The notes: generated from the letters alone by a model not told the origin. A stretch of DNA of 10,345 nt from Peptococcaceae bacterium (GCA_900759105.1 CAAETY010000014.1:1-10345), one strand, 5' to 3'; shown: positions 1-7,699, counted from the stretch's first letter. Numbers and translations are program-made.

Positions 1-10
1 TCAATCATTT

Positions 11-42
11 GCACATTTGCACATTCGCACATTTGCACATTA
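11..42. repeat. 8-bp tandem repeat (GCACATTy) ahead of the tail genes
   Basis: Four consecutive octamers, GCACATTT, GCACATTC, GCACATTT and GCACATTA, run through this stretch. A further GCATTTGCACATTA copy follows at 48-61 and ACACATTA at 62-69. The array ends a few bases before the start codon at 75, so it occupies the whole visible upstream region of the first tail gene. It has no CRISPR-type spacers and no inverted symmetry. Possible roles are a protein-binding array, a leader acting on translation, or simple slippage-prone filler; the sequence does not decide between them. Confidence 0.7.
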
Positions 43-74
43 ACCACGCATTTGCACATTAACACATTAGCATC

Positions 75-2450
75 ATGCTTTATAAAAGATACGCTGGCAG
101 TTTTGTTAACTGCAAGGGCCAAACGTGGCGGGTCGAAATATGGCAAGCGGCCAATGCGCCTTTCACTTCCGTTGGTAGCCTCACGTTTGATGCCGACACG
201 CCACTTGAATTAGAATGGGAGGAGCGCGAAAAGTACGAAACCACTTGTGGCGCAACGCTCACGATCAACATCGTAAGTCCTGCTGACCGCACGTTTACTG
301 ACCTCTTCCAAATCAGTCCAGGCAATGTCATGGCACACGTCTACCTTGACGATGCGCTCTTTTGGGTGGGTGGCCTCGACTGCGAAACGTATGAAGAGCC
401 TTACCAATCGGAGAAGGACTACACCGTTACACTCACCTTTACTGACTTCGGCCACATGCAGCGCCTAAAGTATGGCGAAATGGGGGGCATTAAGTCCGTG
501 CGCCACTACATTGACTATTGCCTTGAGCAGGTGGGCCTCAGCGCAGTGCCAGTAGAGGTGCTTACGTCGTTAGAGATGAACGACAACGTGCTATGGGAGC
601 ATTGTGACCTTACACGCCTATACGTTGATGCTGCCAACTTCTACGATGAGGACGGTGAAGCCTCAACGCTTGACGAAGTGTTGAACGGTGTGCTGCAACC
701 GCTTGCCTTGCGTATCGTGCAGCGTGCGGGCAAAATCATGGTGTACGACTTGAATGCGCTGCGCAATAATCCACCCAAGGTAGAAGAAATCACCTGGGAC
801 GCTACGGAGCAAACGCTATCGGTAGATAAGTTGGCGCAAGCGGCCGTCGTTAAGTTCTCGCCCTACACGGGAGGCGACCTGCTGAGCGACAACAGCGTAA
901 CCATAAAACAAGACCGACTGACAGAGGTGGGCAGCGTGTTTAACATGTTTGGCCCTGGGTTCAAAACGTACGAGATAAGTCGTTTCTTCCATTCTGCCTC
1001 TGATAGTGCTGCCACTGGCCTTACGCAAAAGCACCCCGATGCGCATTTCTTCAAAATGGTGAAGACGGGTACGGGGGGCGGAGCGTGTGAGGGCCTTGCG
1101 TGGCTGGCCTTAACGAATTGCTGGCCGCGCAATAACCTCACGCTCAATGGGCAACAATCGCCTTTGGGGAGAGACGCCCATTATGCCTATGTCGAAGCGA
1201 ACACAAGCGAAAACGTCATTACGCGTGCCTTCAACGACCTATCGGGGAAGTCGGACGAAGTGCTGATGCGTTTCCCTCGTGTGTACTGCCCCGCGGCCCA
1301 AAATCAAATATCAGAAGATGTGATGCGCTCTTATATACGCCTCACTATGGAGATGATGATAGACCCCCGCCTCAACCCCTTTGCTGATGCAGCGGACGAA
1401 ACGAACGAAAAGGATAACTTTAATTGGTGTAAGGTGCGCGAGGCTTACTGCTACATTCCCTTCTCGCTCGTCTTGTTTGACGGCAATGGCAAGGCCATAG
1501 CACAATATCAGGCCAAAGGCTACAATAACGAGGGTCATTGGGTTGCGGTTGAATACGACGATGCGAAATATTTCACCCATGCTCCCTCTTACCTCCTTTA
1601 CTATGCCAACTCTAAGAGTGATAGCATAAAGGAGGAGAGCGGCATTCAAGGGTGGTCGAAGAACCATACACACACCCTTGGCCACGAACGATCTAATGAA
1701 CAATACGCCACGGAGGGCGAAATCATTCCCCTGCCGAACACTGCGGGGTACTTAGAGTTGACCATTTATACAGGCTGCATCATCTTCGACGATAGGGACG
1801 GGAAGGGAAAGGAATACCCCATTACCAATCCTCAGACGTGCCAACTCGACAAGTCGTTGCCCGACCCTAACGGACTGCGCGACGTGTGTATTAGTACGCA
1901 GACCTCTAAACGGGGGCAACGTATGAATTGGGCGCAAAGGTGGTGGCTTTACAAGTTTCCGAAGTTGGAGATCGTGCAAGGCCTCATCGCTGAAGCGGTT
2001 GAGAAGAGTGATGCCGAATACAGCGCATGGATAAACGCGAACGCAAAGGACGAGATAAAGATTGACACCATTTGCGGCACAGCCTTTGGGAGTGACTTGG
2101 GGGTGACGGCACGAGGCGCCTACAAAATGTGGTATTCGTTTTCTCCTGGCCCTGGGCAGACGGATATTCCTCAACGATGTTTCCTGCGTCGCACCAACAC
2201 GTCTGCGCCTTGGCTGATTGAGTACGACTTGTTAGGGCTACTCTTTAGCCAGTATGGACACCGCGTGCCTACGCTTGAGGGAGAGGCCATTACTCCGCTC
2301 TCACCGCTACAGCTCTTCACCGACCGCGCGATGCCGAGTGAGGACCTCTTTATGATGAAAAGTGAGGTACTCAGCGCCTACGACGGCACGAGTAATATTA
2401 AATTTGTAAGGCTCGAACCCGAGGAATGGAACAAAGAAATCATTAAATAA
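75..2450 (+). CDS. Phage tail protein, probably tail-tip/baseplate hub
   Basis: A 791-residue soluble protein with no signal peptide or membrane segment. Its N-terminal part (about residues 1-135) is beta-rich and opens with a YAGSFVNCKGQTWRVEIW segment, then PLELEWEEREKYE and VYLDDALFWVGGLDCETYEEPY. This arrangement is what I know from proteins between the tape measure and the tail fibres of Bacteroidales prophages, usually annotated only as 'tail protein'. The position directly before a long fibre gene fits a hub or tail-tip protein that connects the tube to the fibres. The long remainder is hydrophilic and I recognise no enzymatic motif in it, so no peptidoglycan-hydrolase function is claimed. 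The start is fixed by an in-frame stop at 60-62 and the only near ATG at 75. No Shine-Dalgarno is visible, which is normal for Bacteroidetes. Only 3 nt separate its stop from the next gene, implying co-transcription. The structural role is fairly secure; the exact tail component is inference. Confidence 0.85.
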   Translation: MLYKRYAGSFVNCKGQTWRVEIWQAANAPFTSVGSLTFDADTPLELEWEEREKYETTCGATLTINIVSPADRTFTDLFQISPGNVMAHVYLDDALFWVGGLDCETYEEPYQSEKDYTVTLTFTDFGHMQRLKYGEMGGIKSVRHYIDYCLEQVGLSAVPVEVLTSLEMNDNVLWEHCDLTRLYVDAANFYDEDGEASTLDEVLNGVLQPLALRIVQRAGKIMVYDLNALRNNPPKVEEITWDATEQTLSVDKLAQAAVVKFSPYTGGDLLSDNSVTIKQDRLTEVGSVFNMFGPGFKTYEISRFFHSASDSAATGLTQKHPDAHFFKMVKTGTGGGACEGLAWLALTNCWPRNNLTLNGQQSPLGRDAHYAYVEANTSENVITRAFNDLSGKSDEVLMRFPRVYCPAAQNQISEDVMRSYIRLTMEMMIDPRLNPFADAADETNEKDNFNWCKVREAYCYIPFSLVLFDGNGKAIAQYQAKGYNNEGHWVAVEYDDAKYFTHAPSYLLYYANSKSDSIKEESGIQGWSKNHTHTLGHERSNEQYATEGEIIPLPNTAGYLELTIYTGCIIFDDRDGKGKEYPITNPQTCQLDKSLPDPNGLRDVCISTQTSKRGQRMNWAQRWWLYKFPKLEIVQGLIAEAVEKSDAEYSAWINANAKDEIKIDTICGTAFGSDLGVTARGAYKMWYSFSPGPGQTDIPQRCFLRRTNTSAPWLIEYDLLGLLFSQYGHRVPTLEGEAITPLSPLQLFTDRAMPSEDLFMMKSEVLSAYDGTSNIKFVRLEPEEWNKEIIK

Positions 2451-2453
2451 GCT

Positions 2454-5400
2454 ATGGACTATAAAGTTACAACACGATACGTTACAGCCACGCCACGCAG
2501 AGCGCGCAAAGGCAATAACGCTGAGGCCTCAGCCACAAGCAGCGGTGGCGGTGGGGCTTCCATAAGCAGCGGCAGTACTCCCTCGGCCGATGCTCACACG
2601 CACCCCAATCTCGACACGCTGAATCAGCTTGACGCTACTCCTGCCGACGGCTACCTCTATCTGGATAGTACCGACACCGACACGGGCGAAACCGTCCGTA
2701 CCAAGGTGAAGGCAGGATTTGCCGATGAGGCTGCCTCTGCCGACCACGCCACCACGGCCGACCACGCCACGAATGCTGACAACGCGGCCCATGCCGCCAA
2801 AGCCGATCATGCAGCCGAAGCCGCTCATGCAGCCACGGCCGACGACCTTACGCAATGGGGTACGGCTGACGAGCGTTACCTAAGCCGCCAACACGACGAC
2901 ACGGCCGAGGGGAGCGTCACCTTCCGCAAGGCTACCAACTTCGAAGCCTCAGCACAAAGTCCCGACTTCGTGAGCAATGGCTTCGCGGGCAGTGGGTGGG
3001 CTGCACAAACGGCCGAAGATGGTAAAACTTACGTGGAGGCTGACAACCTCCGCATTCGCGGAAGGCTCACGGCCTTTGAACTCGTTATCGAAAAGATACG
3101 TGCCATTTGTGGCGCACTGGGCATCAGCCAAGCCTGCGGCCGCGTGAAGAGCGTAGATGGGGACGCTACAAACTATTACTTAGTATTAGAGGGGGACGAC
3201 ACGCACGGCTACGGAGGTTTCCAAGCGAACGACTACATACGTTGCCAACGCTGGACATCGAACGGCGCTCGCGGCTATTGGGTAAGAGTTAGCTTCATAG
3301 GCAGCACAGCAGGCGGCCACGACAATGTGTTGGCCATTAATAGGTCGGAGTTCGATGCCGCCATTGTCGAACCTCATGCGGGCGAGGTCAACGCTTACGA
3401 CCACGTCGTGCAAGATGTTCCCGCGCAAGTAGCCCAACTCGTAACAGACGACCTCTCCGCCCTCATTACTGCCGACGACGGCACGTCCATGCTCCTTGCC
3501 GACAATAGCAACGCCCCCATTGCAGGACAAATGGTACTCCCCGAAGCAGGCGACGAGTTGGTACAATACGGCAACGCTACCGACCCCACACGTCAAAGCG
3601 CCATTTACATTCACGCCAACGGCACGGGCCAACCTGCTATCGACTTACTCACCGACATCACCTCCAAGAGCTTTGTCGGTTGTCTCGCTTGTCGCCTTGG
3701 TGGCTACCTACCCACAGGCGGCTTTGGCCTTTACGCCAAGAATGGACAAATCATCTCCCTCTCACCCGACGGACATACCACTCACTACAGCCTCAACCCT
3801 GACGGCTCGTTTTCGCTCGGACAAGGGGCTATCGAATACAACGGCAAAGGGGGCGTTACAATAGGGAACAATGTTACGATCAAATGGGGGCCACAGAGCC
3901 AAACGACCTACAAATGGGCCGTTAGTGATAATGGAACGAGCGCGCCTAATCATGATTGGAGCAGCACGTTCCCTACTGACGTAGCGCAAGGTAAGTACAT
4001 TTGGAAACGCACATTTTATCCCGACGGCACTGAGACGACAGAGCTGATTGGCTTCGTTGGTAAGGACGGTGTTAACGGACCGCAAGGCCCTATTGGGCCA
4101 CGAGGTGATGACGGAGCAGACGGAATAAGCCTACATAGCAACCTACTCGTGCATACCGACTTCGCACCAAGGGCAGAGAACTACGCTGGCACGTGGCTCA
4201 ATTTCCGCTCCTCGCTCGCTACAATTAATGGAACTTTAAAAGAGGGGGCTGCAGTTGGTGATACGGATATGCTCTCGGCTTCGGTATCAACACAGACTGA
4301 CATGTTGCAATATGATGTAACAAAGTTGCTCAGCCCTCAGACGTGGTACGTTATAGGCATTACAATGCGAGGCACAGGTACTGCCACTGTATATTGTTAT
4401 CCCGATACGAACGAGCAAACAATCTACGTTGACGGAAAGGCAGGCGATTCTCCAAGTGACGCAAGTGCTGCATTTGCATTGACCTCAACATGGAGACGAC
4501 ATTACATCGCATTCGTTACGAAGTCAAGCCTTAGTGGTACAAAGTATGTACTTGTACGATTGTCAAGTGGCTCGCAAGCAGACATCTCTATGGTTACATT
4601 GGGTAAACCATACGAAGGTGGATCAGCATTAGCAGCTGACGGCTACATTCAGAATGATGCGCAGCTTATTCGCATGGCTACACCGTCCAACATGGAGACG
4701 TTCTGCGGCATCAACTCTTTGTGCGCATGGCGAAGCAGCGAACGTGAGTTTGACTTTTATTCGCAATCGTTAGGCTCAACAATCATGTCGGGACAATGGT
4801 ACACACTATCTTTCTACGCACGTGGCTCAGGTAGTATCAACACATACGTATATGATTATGGAGGACGCGTCTTGTCTGATGCAAGCGCAGATATGCCATT
4901 AGCAGACGGAGTGAAGGAAACTGCATTTAAGAATGACGGGAGCCATACATGGCCGCTAACCTCAGAATGGGTGCGCCATATCTACACATTCCGCGTGCGC
5001 CCTGACGGCTCTTATGCCAGTCCGCTCTTACTATTCAGAGCAACAATAGGCACGAGCGGTGACTTCATCGCTATCAATCAAGTAAAGCTTGAATTGGGCA
5101 AAAACGCTTCGGATTGGTGCTTAAACGAAATGGACAAAAAAGCAGTCTCCTTGCCCGATTGGCTGAAAGCCTTCAATGGCTATACCATGAGCGGTGACAA
5201 CTACATAGCAAGTGGTAATGCGTTCTTCGGTCGAAAAGAGATTGATGGCACTTACACAGGCTGCATGATGTCGTCTAACGGATTGCAGATAGGTGGCAAT
5301 ACTGTCGTAGGTATGTACGCATTAGACCACAACGAGCTGCAAGTAGCAATCGACCCCGTAAACAAACAATACTACTTCAAAGGCAAGGTGTATGCCGATG

Positions 5401-5984
5401 AAGGAGAATTTAAAGGGACGATAAAGGCAGATAAGGGCTACTTTAACGGTGTGGTGACAGGTTCTGTGAGGAATAGCACTACAATTATAGATAAGTCTAA
5501 TTATAGTTATTACACCGAGGATTTAAATGGAGGGGGGATAGGACTCCGATTCGATAGAACCGACTCTATTATATATTTAAATTTTAATGACGGAGAGAAT
5601 AAATTTTCATTTGAAGAAATGATATTTTATTTGATACCCTACTCCTACAGCACTGAAAGCGTTTCAAGTTGTTTAGCCCTATTAGGAAAAACATACATAA
5701 TATACCACAAAGGACTTAAAAAATTAAAATTAAAAGGCAAGTTCCTTAAGAGCGGTGAAGTATCTACAGTGTATGAAACTTCTATTACATCGGCTGGTTC
5801 TGTTGTAAAATTGACACTGCAACTTGACAAGAATGGTGTATTCTATTGGGAATACGTAGCTGTAGTATCAACACCAAATATACCAACAATATCTTCTGGC
5901 GCGATGCCGAATAAAAATGGGGCATTAATTTTTGGCCCTCCTGAAACATTCCCACCAGTAATTAAGCCCGACCCGCTTGTCTAA
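2454..5984 (+). CDS. Modular phage tail fibre / receptor-binding protein
   Basis: An 1176-residue mosaic fibre. The N-terminus has a Gly-rich linker (SSGGGGAS, about residues 30-37) and an HTHPN motif. An Ala/Asp/His-rich repeat of ADHATx-like hexapeptides spans about 95-130, followed by YLSRQHDDTAEG (142-153), a signature I know from Bacteroidales phage fibres. Residues about 200-290 (RGRLTAFELVIEKIRA to YIRCQRW) and the LPEAGDELVQYGNATDPTRQSAI block near 360 are other recurring fibre modules. About 484-535 is a small domain with the YKWAVSDNG...GKYIWKRT..PDGT pattern. Residues 536-557 are collagen-like Gly-X-Y triplets (GPQGPIGPRGDDGADG). Two probable jelly-roll, carbohydrate-binding-like domains follow (about 559-725 and 735-890); the second ends with the typical KLELGKNASDW. 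EFKGTIKADKGYFNGVV (about 980-1000) resembles beta-prism repeats, and the last 170 residues form an AT-rich tip. The likely job is surface-glycan binding on the host. It is closed by a double stop, TAATGA. Confidence 0.9.
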   Translation: MDYKVTTRYVTATPRRARKGNNAEASATSSGGGGASISSGSTPSADAHTHPNLDTLNQLDATPADGYLYLDSTDTDTGETVRTKVKAGFADEAASADHATTADHATNADNAAHAAKADHAAEAAHAATADDLTQWGTADERYLSRQHDDTAEGSVTFRKATNFEASAQSPDFVSNGFAGSGWAAQTAEDGKTYVEADNLRIRGRLTAFELVIEKIRAICGALGISQACGRVKSVDGDATNYYLVLEGDDTHGYGGFQANDYIRCQRWTSNGARGYWVRVSFIGSTAGGHDNVLAINRSEFDAAIVEPHAGEVNAYDHVVQDVPAQVAQLVTDDLSALITADDGTSMLLADNSNAPIAGQMVLPEAGDELVQYGNATDPTRQSAIYIHANGTGQPAIDLLTDITSKSFVGCLACRLGGYLPTGGFGLYAKNGQIISLSPDGHTTHYSLNPDGSFSLGQGAIEYNGKGGVTIGNNVTIKWGPQSQTTYKWAVSDNGTSAPNHDWSSTFPTDVAQGKYIWKRTFYPDGTETTELIGFVGKDGVNGPQGPIGPRGDDGADGISLHSNLLVHTDFAPRAENYAGTWLNFRSSLATINGTLKEGAAVGDTDMLSASVSTQTDMLQYDVTKLLSPQTWYVIGITMRGTGTATVYCYPDTNEQTIYVDGKAGDSPSDASAAFALTSTWRRHYIAFVTKSSLSGTKYVLVRLSSGSQADISMVTLGKPYEGGSALAADGYIQNDAQLIRMATPSNMETFCGINSLCAWRSSEREFDFYSQSLGSTIMSGQWYTLSFYARGSGSINTYVYDYGGRVLSDASADMPLADGVKETAFKNDGSHTWPLTSEWVRHIYTFRVRPDGSYASPLLLFRATIGTSGDFIAINQVKLELGKNASDWCLNEMDKKAVSLPDWLKAFNGYTMSGDNYIASGNAFFGRKEIDGTYTGCMMSSNGLQIGGNTVVGMYALDHNELQVAIDPVNKQYYFKGKVYADEGEFKGTIKADKGYFNGVVTGSVRNSTTIIDKSNYSYYTEDLNGGGIGLRFDRTDSIIYLNFNDGENKFSFEEMIFYLIPYSYSTESVSSCLALLGKTYIIYHKGLKKLKLKGKFLKSGEVSTVYETSITSAGSVVKLTLQLDKNGVFYWEYVAVVSTPNIPTISSGAMPNKNGALIFGPPETFPPVIKPDPLV
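5466..5984 (+). other. AT-rich tail-fibre tip, probable exchange module
   Basis: From roughly the codons after GVVTGSVRNS the fibre gene changes in composition. The preceding part is rich in GCC, GAC and CGC codons. This part uses AAA, AAT, TTA and ATA heavily, with long A/T runs near 5570-5730. The encoded tip (about residues 1005-1176) is rich in Lys, Tyr, Ser and Ile. A sharp composition change at the distal end of a fibre is a usual sign that the receptor-contacting tip was swapped in by recombination. The exact breakpoint cannot be fixed by eye. Confidence 0.55.
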
Positions 5985-5994
5985 TGATAAAAAA

Positions 5995-6010
5995 GCGCAC
6001 CCGAAGGCGC
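5995..6010. terminator. Weak hairpin between tail genes (possible terminator)
   Basis: Just after the double stop of the fibre gene, GCG/CGC and CC/GG pair around a CGAA loop, with a 2-base CA bulge. On the complementary strand the loop is C(UUCG)G, an unusually stable tetraloop, and the stem is followed by a run of T (5989-5994 read in reverse). It would therefore act better for leftward than rightward transcription. It also contains a direct repeat of GCGCACC. The stem is short, and no leftward gene is seen that would need it. Confidence 0.3.
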
Positions 6011-6053
6011 ACCATAAATTACAACCATTACAAACATACAAAAAACAAATAAC

Positions 6054-6767
6054 ATGGCAACAAAGAAACTCTCAGAAGCATTAGCCGAGTTGCAAGCAGC
6101 AGCGAGCGTCAGCGGATTGGACGTGCGATTGGTCGTTGCTGGGCAGACCGACACAGACAACGCACAAACTATCACGCTACAACAATTGCTCACGGCATTG
6201 AATGTACCCACTGTGCAGACTCCTGCGAATGGAACAACTAAGAACTACATTTATTCGGCAAGCAGTGATGAAATGCATACAGCATTGAGTGGCAAGATAT
6301 GGATGTACACGCACACTGATCGTAACTTGTTCCTCCGATTTAAGCACTGGGGCGCAGCCAACGACACCGAACAAACCAATTATAGCCAAGTATTGTTATG
6401 CCATTTGGTAAACAATAACCAAGACGGACTGATGGATAAGTATGTGTTTGCTCGCATCAAAAATCACAATCTTGCAGAAGGGCAGAGTACTACAGACAAG
6501 GTGATTGTCAACTACACAAACTTTGCAGAAAGTGGCAACAAACAACTTGTAATCACTAAGGCCACCACTGCAAAGGCAGGTGTAATGACAGCAGAGGATA
6601 AGACAAAGCTTGATAATTTAACTGCTTATGCGCGTGACCTCGGAAACTTTGAATCGGAGGAAGCGGCTCTTAATGCGCTTAAAGCTATTGAAATATCAAG
6701 CAACTCTAATATTGTACACGTACATTGCACGTATGCTGATGGTGCGATGAGCATTACAATGATGTAA
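6054..6767 (+). CDS. Tail-fibre-like protein, truncated by an in-frame TAA
   Basis: A 237-residue soluble protein. The N-terminal MATKKLSEALAELQAAASVSGLDVRLVVAG and an ITLQQLLTAL segment are typical of short phage fibre or adaptor proteins. Residues 170-189 hold a fibre neck motif, ATTAKAGVMTAEDKTKLDNL, of the kind seen just before distal domains. The reading frame ends at 6765-6767 (TAA), but the same frame stays open for another 100 codons and carries a second copy of that motif. The original gene was therefore very probably 6054-7070, coding for 338 residues. The start is the first ATG after an A-rich leader without Shine-Dalgarno, 69 nt after the large fibre gene. Composition is lower in GC than in the first two genes. 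It may still make a shortened protein; whether it is functional is unknown. Confidence 0.8.
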   Translation: MATKKLSEALAELQAAASVSGLDVRLVVAGQTDTDNAQTITLQQLLTALNVPTVQTPANGTTKNYIYSASSDEMHTALSGKIWMYTHTDRNLFLRFKHWGAANDTEQTNYSQVLLCHLVNNNQDGLMDKYVFARIKNHNLAEGQSTTDKVIVNYTNFAESGNKQLVITKATTAKAGVMTAEDKTKLDNLTAYARDLGNFESEEAALNALKAIEISSNSNIVHVHCTYADGAMSITMM

Positions 6768-7070
6768 AATGTTGAAAATGATTATGCAAGACAAATTATT
6801 TTCAACAAATCAAAGGTCTTTCAACGTGCTATTTATTTTACTGATGGCACTCGCCAAGAAATAAGTCATGCAGAAGATTGGAGTTGTCTTTTCGGTGATA
6901 GATTACAATGGAATAGCGGAGAGAATAAATATGTATTACGCCAATTCGATTTGTCGTTCAATCAGAAATATACAGACCCTATCCCCACCGCAACAACGAC
7001 AAATGATGGCCTCATGAGTAAAGAAGACAAACAACTACTGGAAAATATTAAAGCACAACTTAATTTATAA
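6768..7070 (+). pseudogene. Detached C-terminal part of the 6054 tail-fibre gene
   Basis: Reading straight on from the TAA in the same frame gives 100 codons without a stop until TAA at 7068-7070. The product starts NVENDYARQIIFNKSKVFQR and contains YFTDGTRQEISHAEDW, a pattern I know from the C-terminal domain of Bacteroidales fibre proteins. It ends with TATTTNDGLMSKEDKQLLEN, clearly related to ATTAKAGVMTAEDKTKLDNL in the upstream part. No ATG lies near its beginning; the only Met is 18 codons before the end, so it cannot be an ordinary independent gene. A single C-to-T change (CAA to TAA) would explain the split. Alternatives are stop-codon readthrough and a sequencing or assembly error. 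Confidence 0.7.
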
Positions 7071-7079
7071 GGCGTTTTA

Positions 7080-7111
7080 TTTGGATAGTACAAAATAATG
7101 TAGTATCTTTG
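7080..7111 (+). promoter_or_regulatory. Bacteroidetes-type promoter (TTTG / TATCTTTG)
   Basis: TTTG at 7080-7083 and TATCTTTG at 7104-7111 are separated by 20 bp. This matches the Bacteroidetes primary sigma-factor consensus (-33 TTTG, -7 TAnnTTTG) exactly and with the usual spacing. Transcription would begin near 7115-7120, about 20 nt ahead of the small gene at 7138. It gives the small-gene unit expression independent of the late tail operon. Confidence 0.8.
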
Positions 7112-7137
7112 TGTTGTGTTAAATAAGTAATGACATT

Positions 7138-7293
7138 ATGAAAAGAAAGGTTTTAAAAGTAACAGTTTCTGAAGAAGAGTACGAACTGTTAGAAGCCATT
7201 AGGAATTATAACAAGAGTTATCCCGATGGCTATCCACAATTAATGTGGTACGCGCAAGAGTTGTTTGACAACATGCTTCGCCAACCTTATTAA
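7138..7293 (+). CDS. Small conserved-looking Bacteroidales protein, function unknown
   Basis: A 51-residue protein, MKRKVLKVTVSEEEYELLEA to DNMLRQPY. It starts with a basic beta-strand-like stretch followed by SEEEYELLEAIRNY, which resembles the strand-plus-helix beginning of ribbon-helix-helix-type proteins. The helical part continues with YPQLMWYAQELFDNM. I recall similar short proteins with the pattern V(S/T)EEEYEL...IRNYKR.YP.G...L.WYAQ.L.D scattered through Bacteroidales genomes and mobile elements, but no function is known to me. It sits behind a consensus promoter and directly before a strong terminator hairpin, so it forms its own transcription unit. Its position between late tail genes and attP, with its own signals, fits a phage 'moron' (accessory) gene expressed in the lysogen. 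Confidence 0.8.
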   Translation: MKRKVLKVTVSEEEYELLEAIRNYNKSYPDGYPQLMWYAQELFDNMLRQPY

Positions 7294-7299
7294 AGTCAA

Positions 7300-7330
7300 A
7301 AAAATCCCGCTCAAAGCGGGCGGGATTTTT
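7300..7330. terminator. Strong bidirectional hairpin terminator
   Basis: A perfect 11-bp inverted repeat, AAAAATCCCGC (7300-7310) and GCGGGATTTTT (7320-7330), with a 9-nt loop. The A-run on one side and the T-run on the other make it a rho-independent terminator in both directions. A shorter alternative stem, CCCGC with GCGGG around TCAAA, competes with it. It begins 7 nt after the stop of the 51-aa gene and lies 12 nt before the next start codon. The downstream gene therefore depends on read-through or on an unseen promoter. Confidence 0.85.
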
Positions 7331-7342
7331 ATATATAAAGTT

Positions 7343-7582
7343 ATGGAAGATAGTAAGATTACCGATATGAAGGAACGCTGCAAAGACATTTTAATGAGCG
7401 TTTCGTGGTTGGATTTTAGCAACCGTTATTTTAATCGTTCCTCGTCGTGGTTTTATCACAAGATGGATGGGATAGATGGCAATGGGGGAAAAGGCGGTTT
7501 TACCTTAGAAGAAAAAGAACAATTTAGGAATTCATTATTAGATCTTGCGAATAGGATACGCAAGACTGCCGAAAATATATAA
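7343..7582 (+). CDS. DUF5053-like small protein
   Basis: A 79-residue protein with central motif SWLDFSNRYFNRSSSWFYHKMDGIDGNG and C-terminal FTLEEKEQFRNSLLDLANRIRKTAENI. The pattern NRYF.(R/K)SSSW...K.DG.DGNGGKGGFT.EEKEQ..(N/S).L.DLA.RI is what I know from the DUF5053 family of Bacteroidales, often found in prophages and other mobile elements. The S-R-S-S-S-W-F / K-M-D-G core looks like a small helix-turn-helix, suggesting a DNA-binding or regulatory role, but that is inference. The frame is open upstream to 7265, yet that would place the start inside the preceding gene and the terminator hairpin, so ATG 7343 is preferred. No Shine-Dalgarno. It lies between the terminator and the att region. 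Confidence 0.8.
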   Translation: MEDSKITDMKERCKDILMSVSWLDFSNRYFNRSSSWFYHKMDGIDGNGGKGGFTLEEKEQFRNSLLDLANRIRKTAENI

Positions 7583-7617
7583 AATTCAGCCAAGTCATTA
7601 CTATATAACACACAAGC

Positions 7618-7672
7618 CACCTATGGCTGATAGGTGCAAGTTAGAGCCTCATGCTATTAAGTGTGAGGCTCT
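7618..7672 (+). other. Two consecutive perfect hairpins after the DUF5053-like gene
   Basis: CACCTAT (7618-7624) pairs with ATAGGTG (7630-7636) around a 5-nt loop. Six bases later AGAGCCTCA (7643-7651) pairs with TGAGGCTCT (7664-7672) around a 12-nt loop. Neither is followed by a long T run. They precede a small CGTAT/ATACG stem (7686-7700) and the terminator at 7700-7733. The series could be the folded 3' end of the upstream mRNA, or part of a short structured RNA ending at that terminator. No consensus promoter is evident at its 5' side. Confidence 0.5.
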
Positions 7673-7699
7673 TTGCAACCATGCACGTATATAACATAC

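Noticed and set aside
11..69. A CRISPR array
   Set aside because: The units are 8 bp, contiguous, with no spacers and no cas genes nearby.
1..74. C-terminus of a preceding gene reading into the window
   Set aside because: One frame is open through the repeat array, but it continues far out of frame into the tail gene and its residues merely reflect the octamer repeat. No supported gene end can be assigned.
3186..3632. Long minus-strand open frames opposite the tail genes
   Set aside because: They are antisense shadows of GC-biased codons in the fibre and hub genes, with no recognisable domains and no promoters or start signals.
6765..6767. Stop-codon reassignment (TAA read as an amino acid throughout)
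   Set aside because: TAA also ends the genes at 2450, 5984, 7070, 7293, 7582, 9321 and 9607 at sensible places, so a general change in code is not supported. Known recodings in Bacteroidales phages involve TAG or TGA.
6769..6864. A 31-codon ORF (MLKMIMQDKLF...) starting in the TAAAATG overlap after the truncated fibre gene
   Set aside because: It is out of frame with the convincing fibre-like continuation, which accounts for the same DNA, and its product has no recognisable features.
5200..7070. A diversity-generating retroelement acting on the tail fibres
   Set aside because: No reverse transcriptase gene, no template/variable repeat pair and no AAC-rich variable C-terminus are visible in the window.
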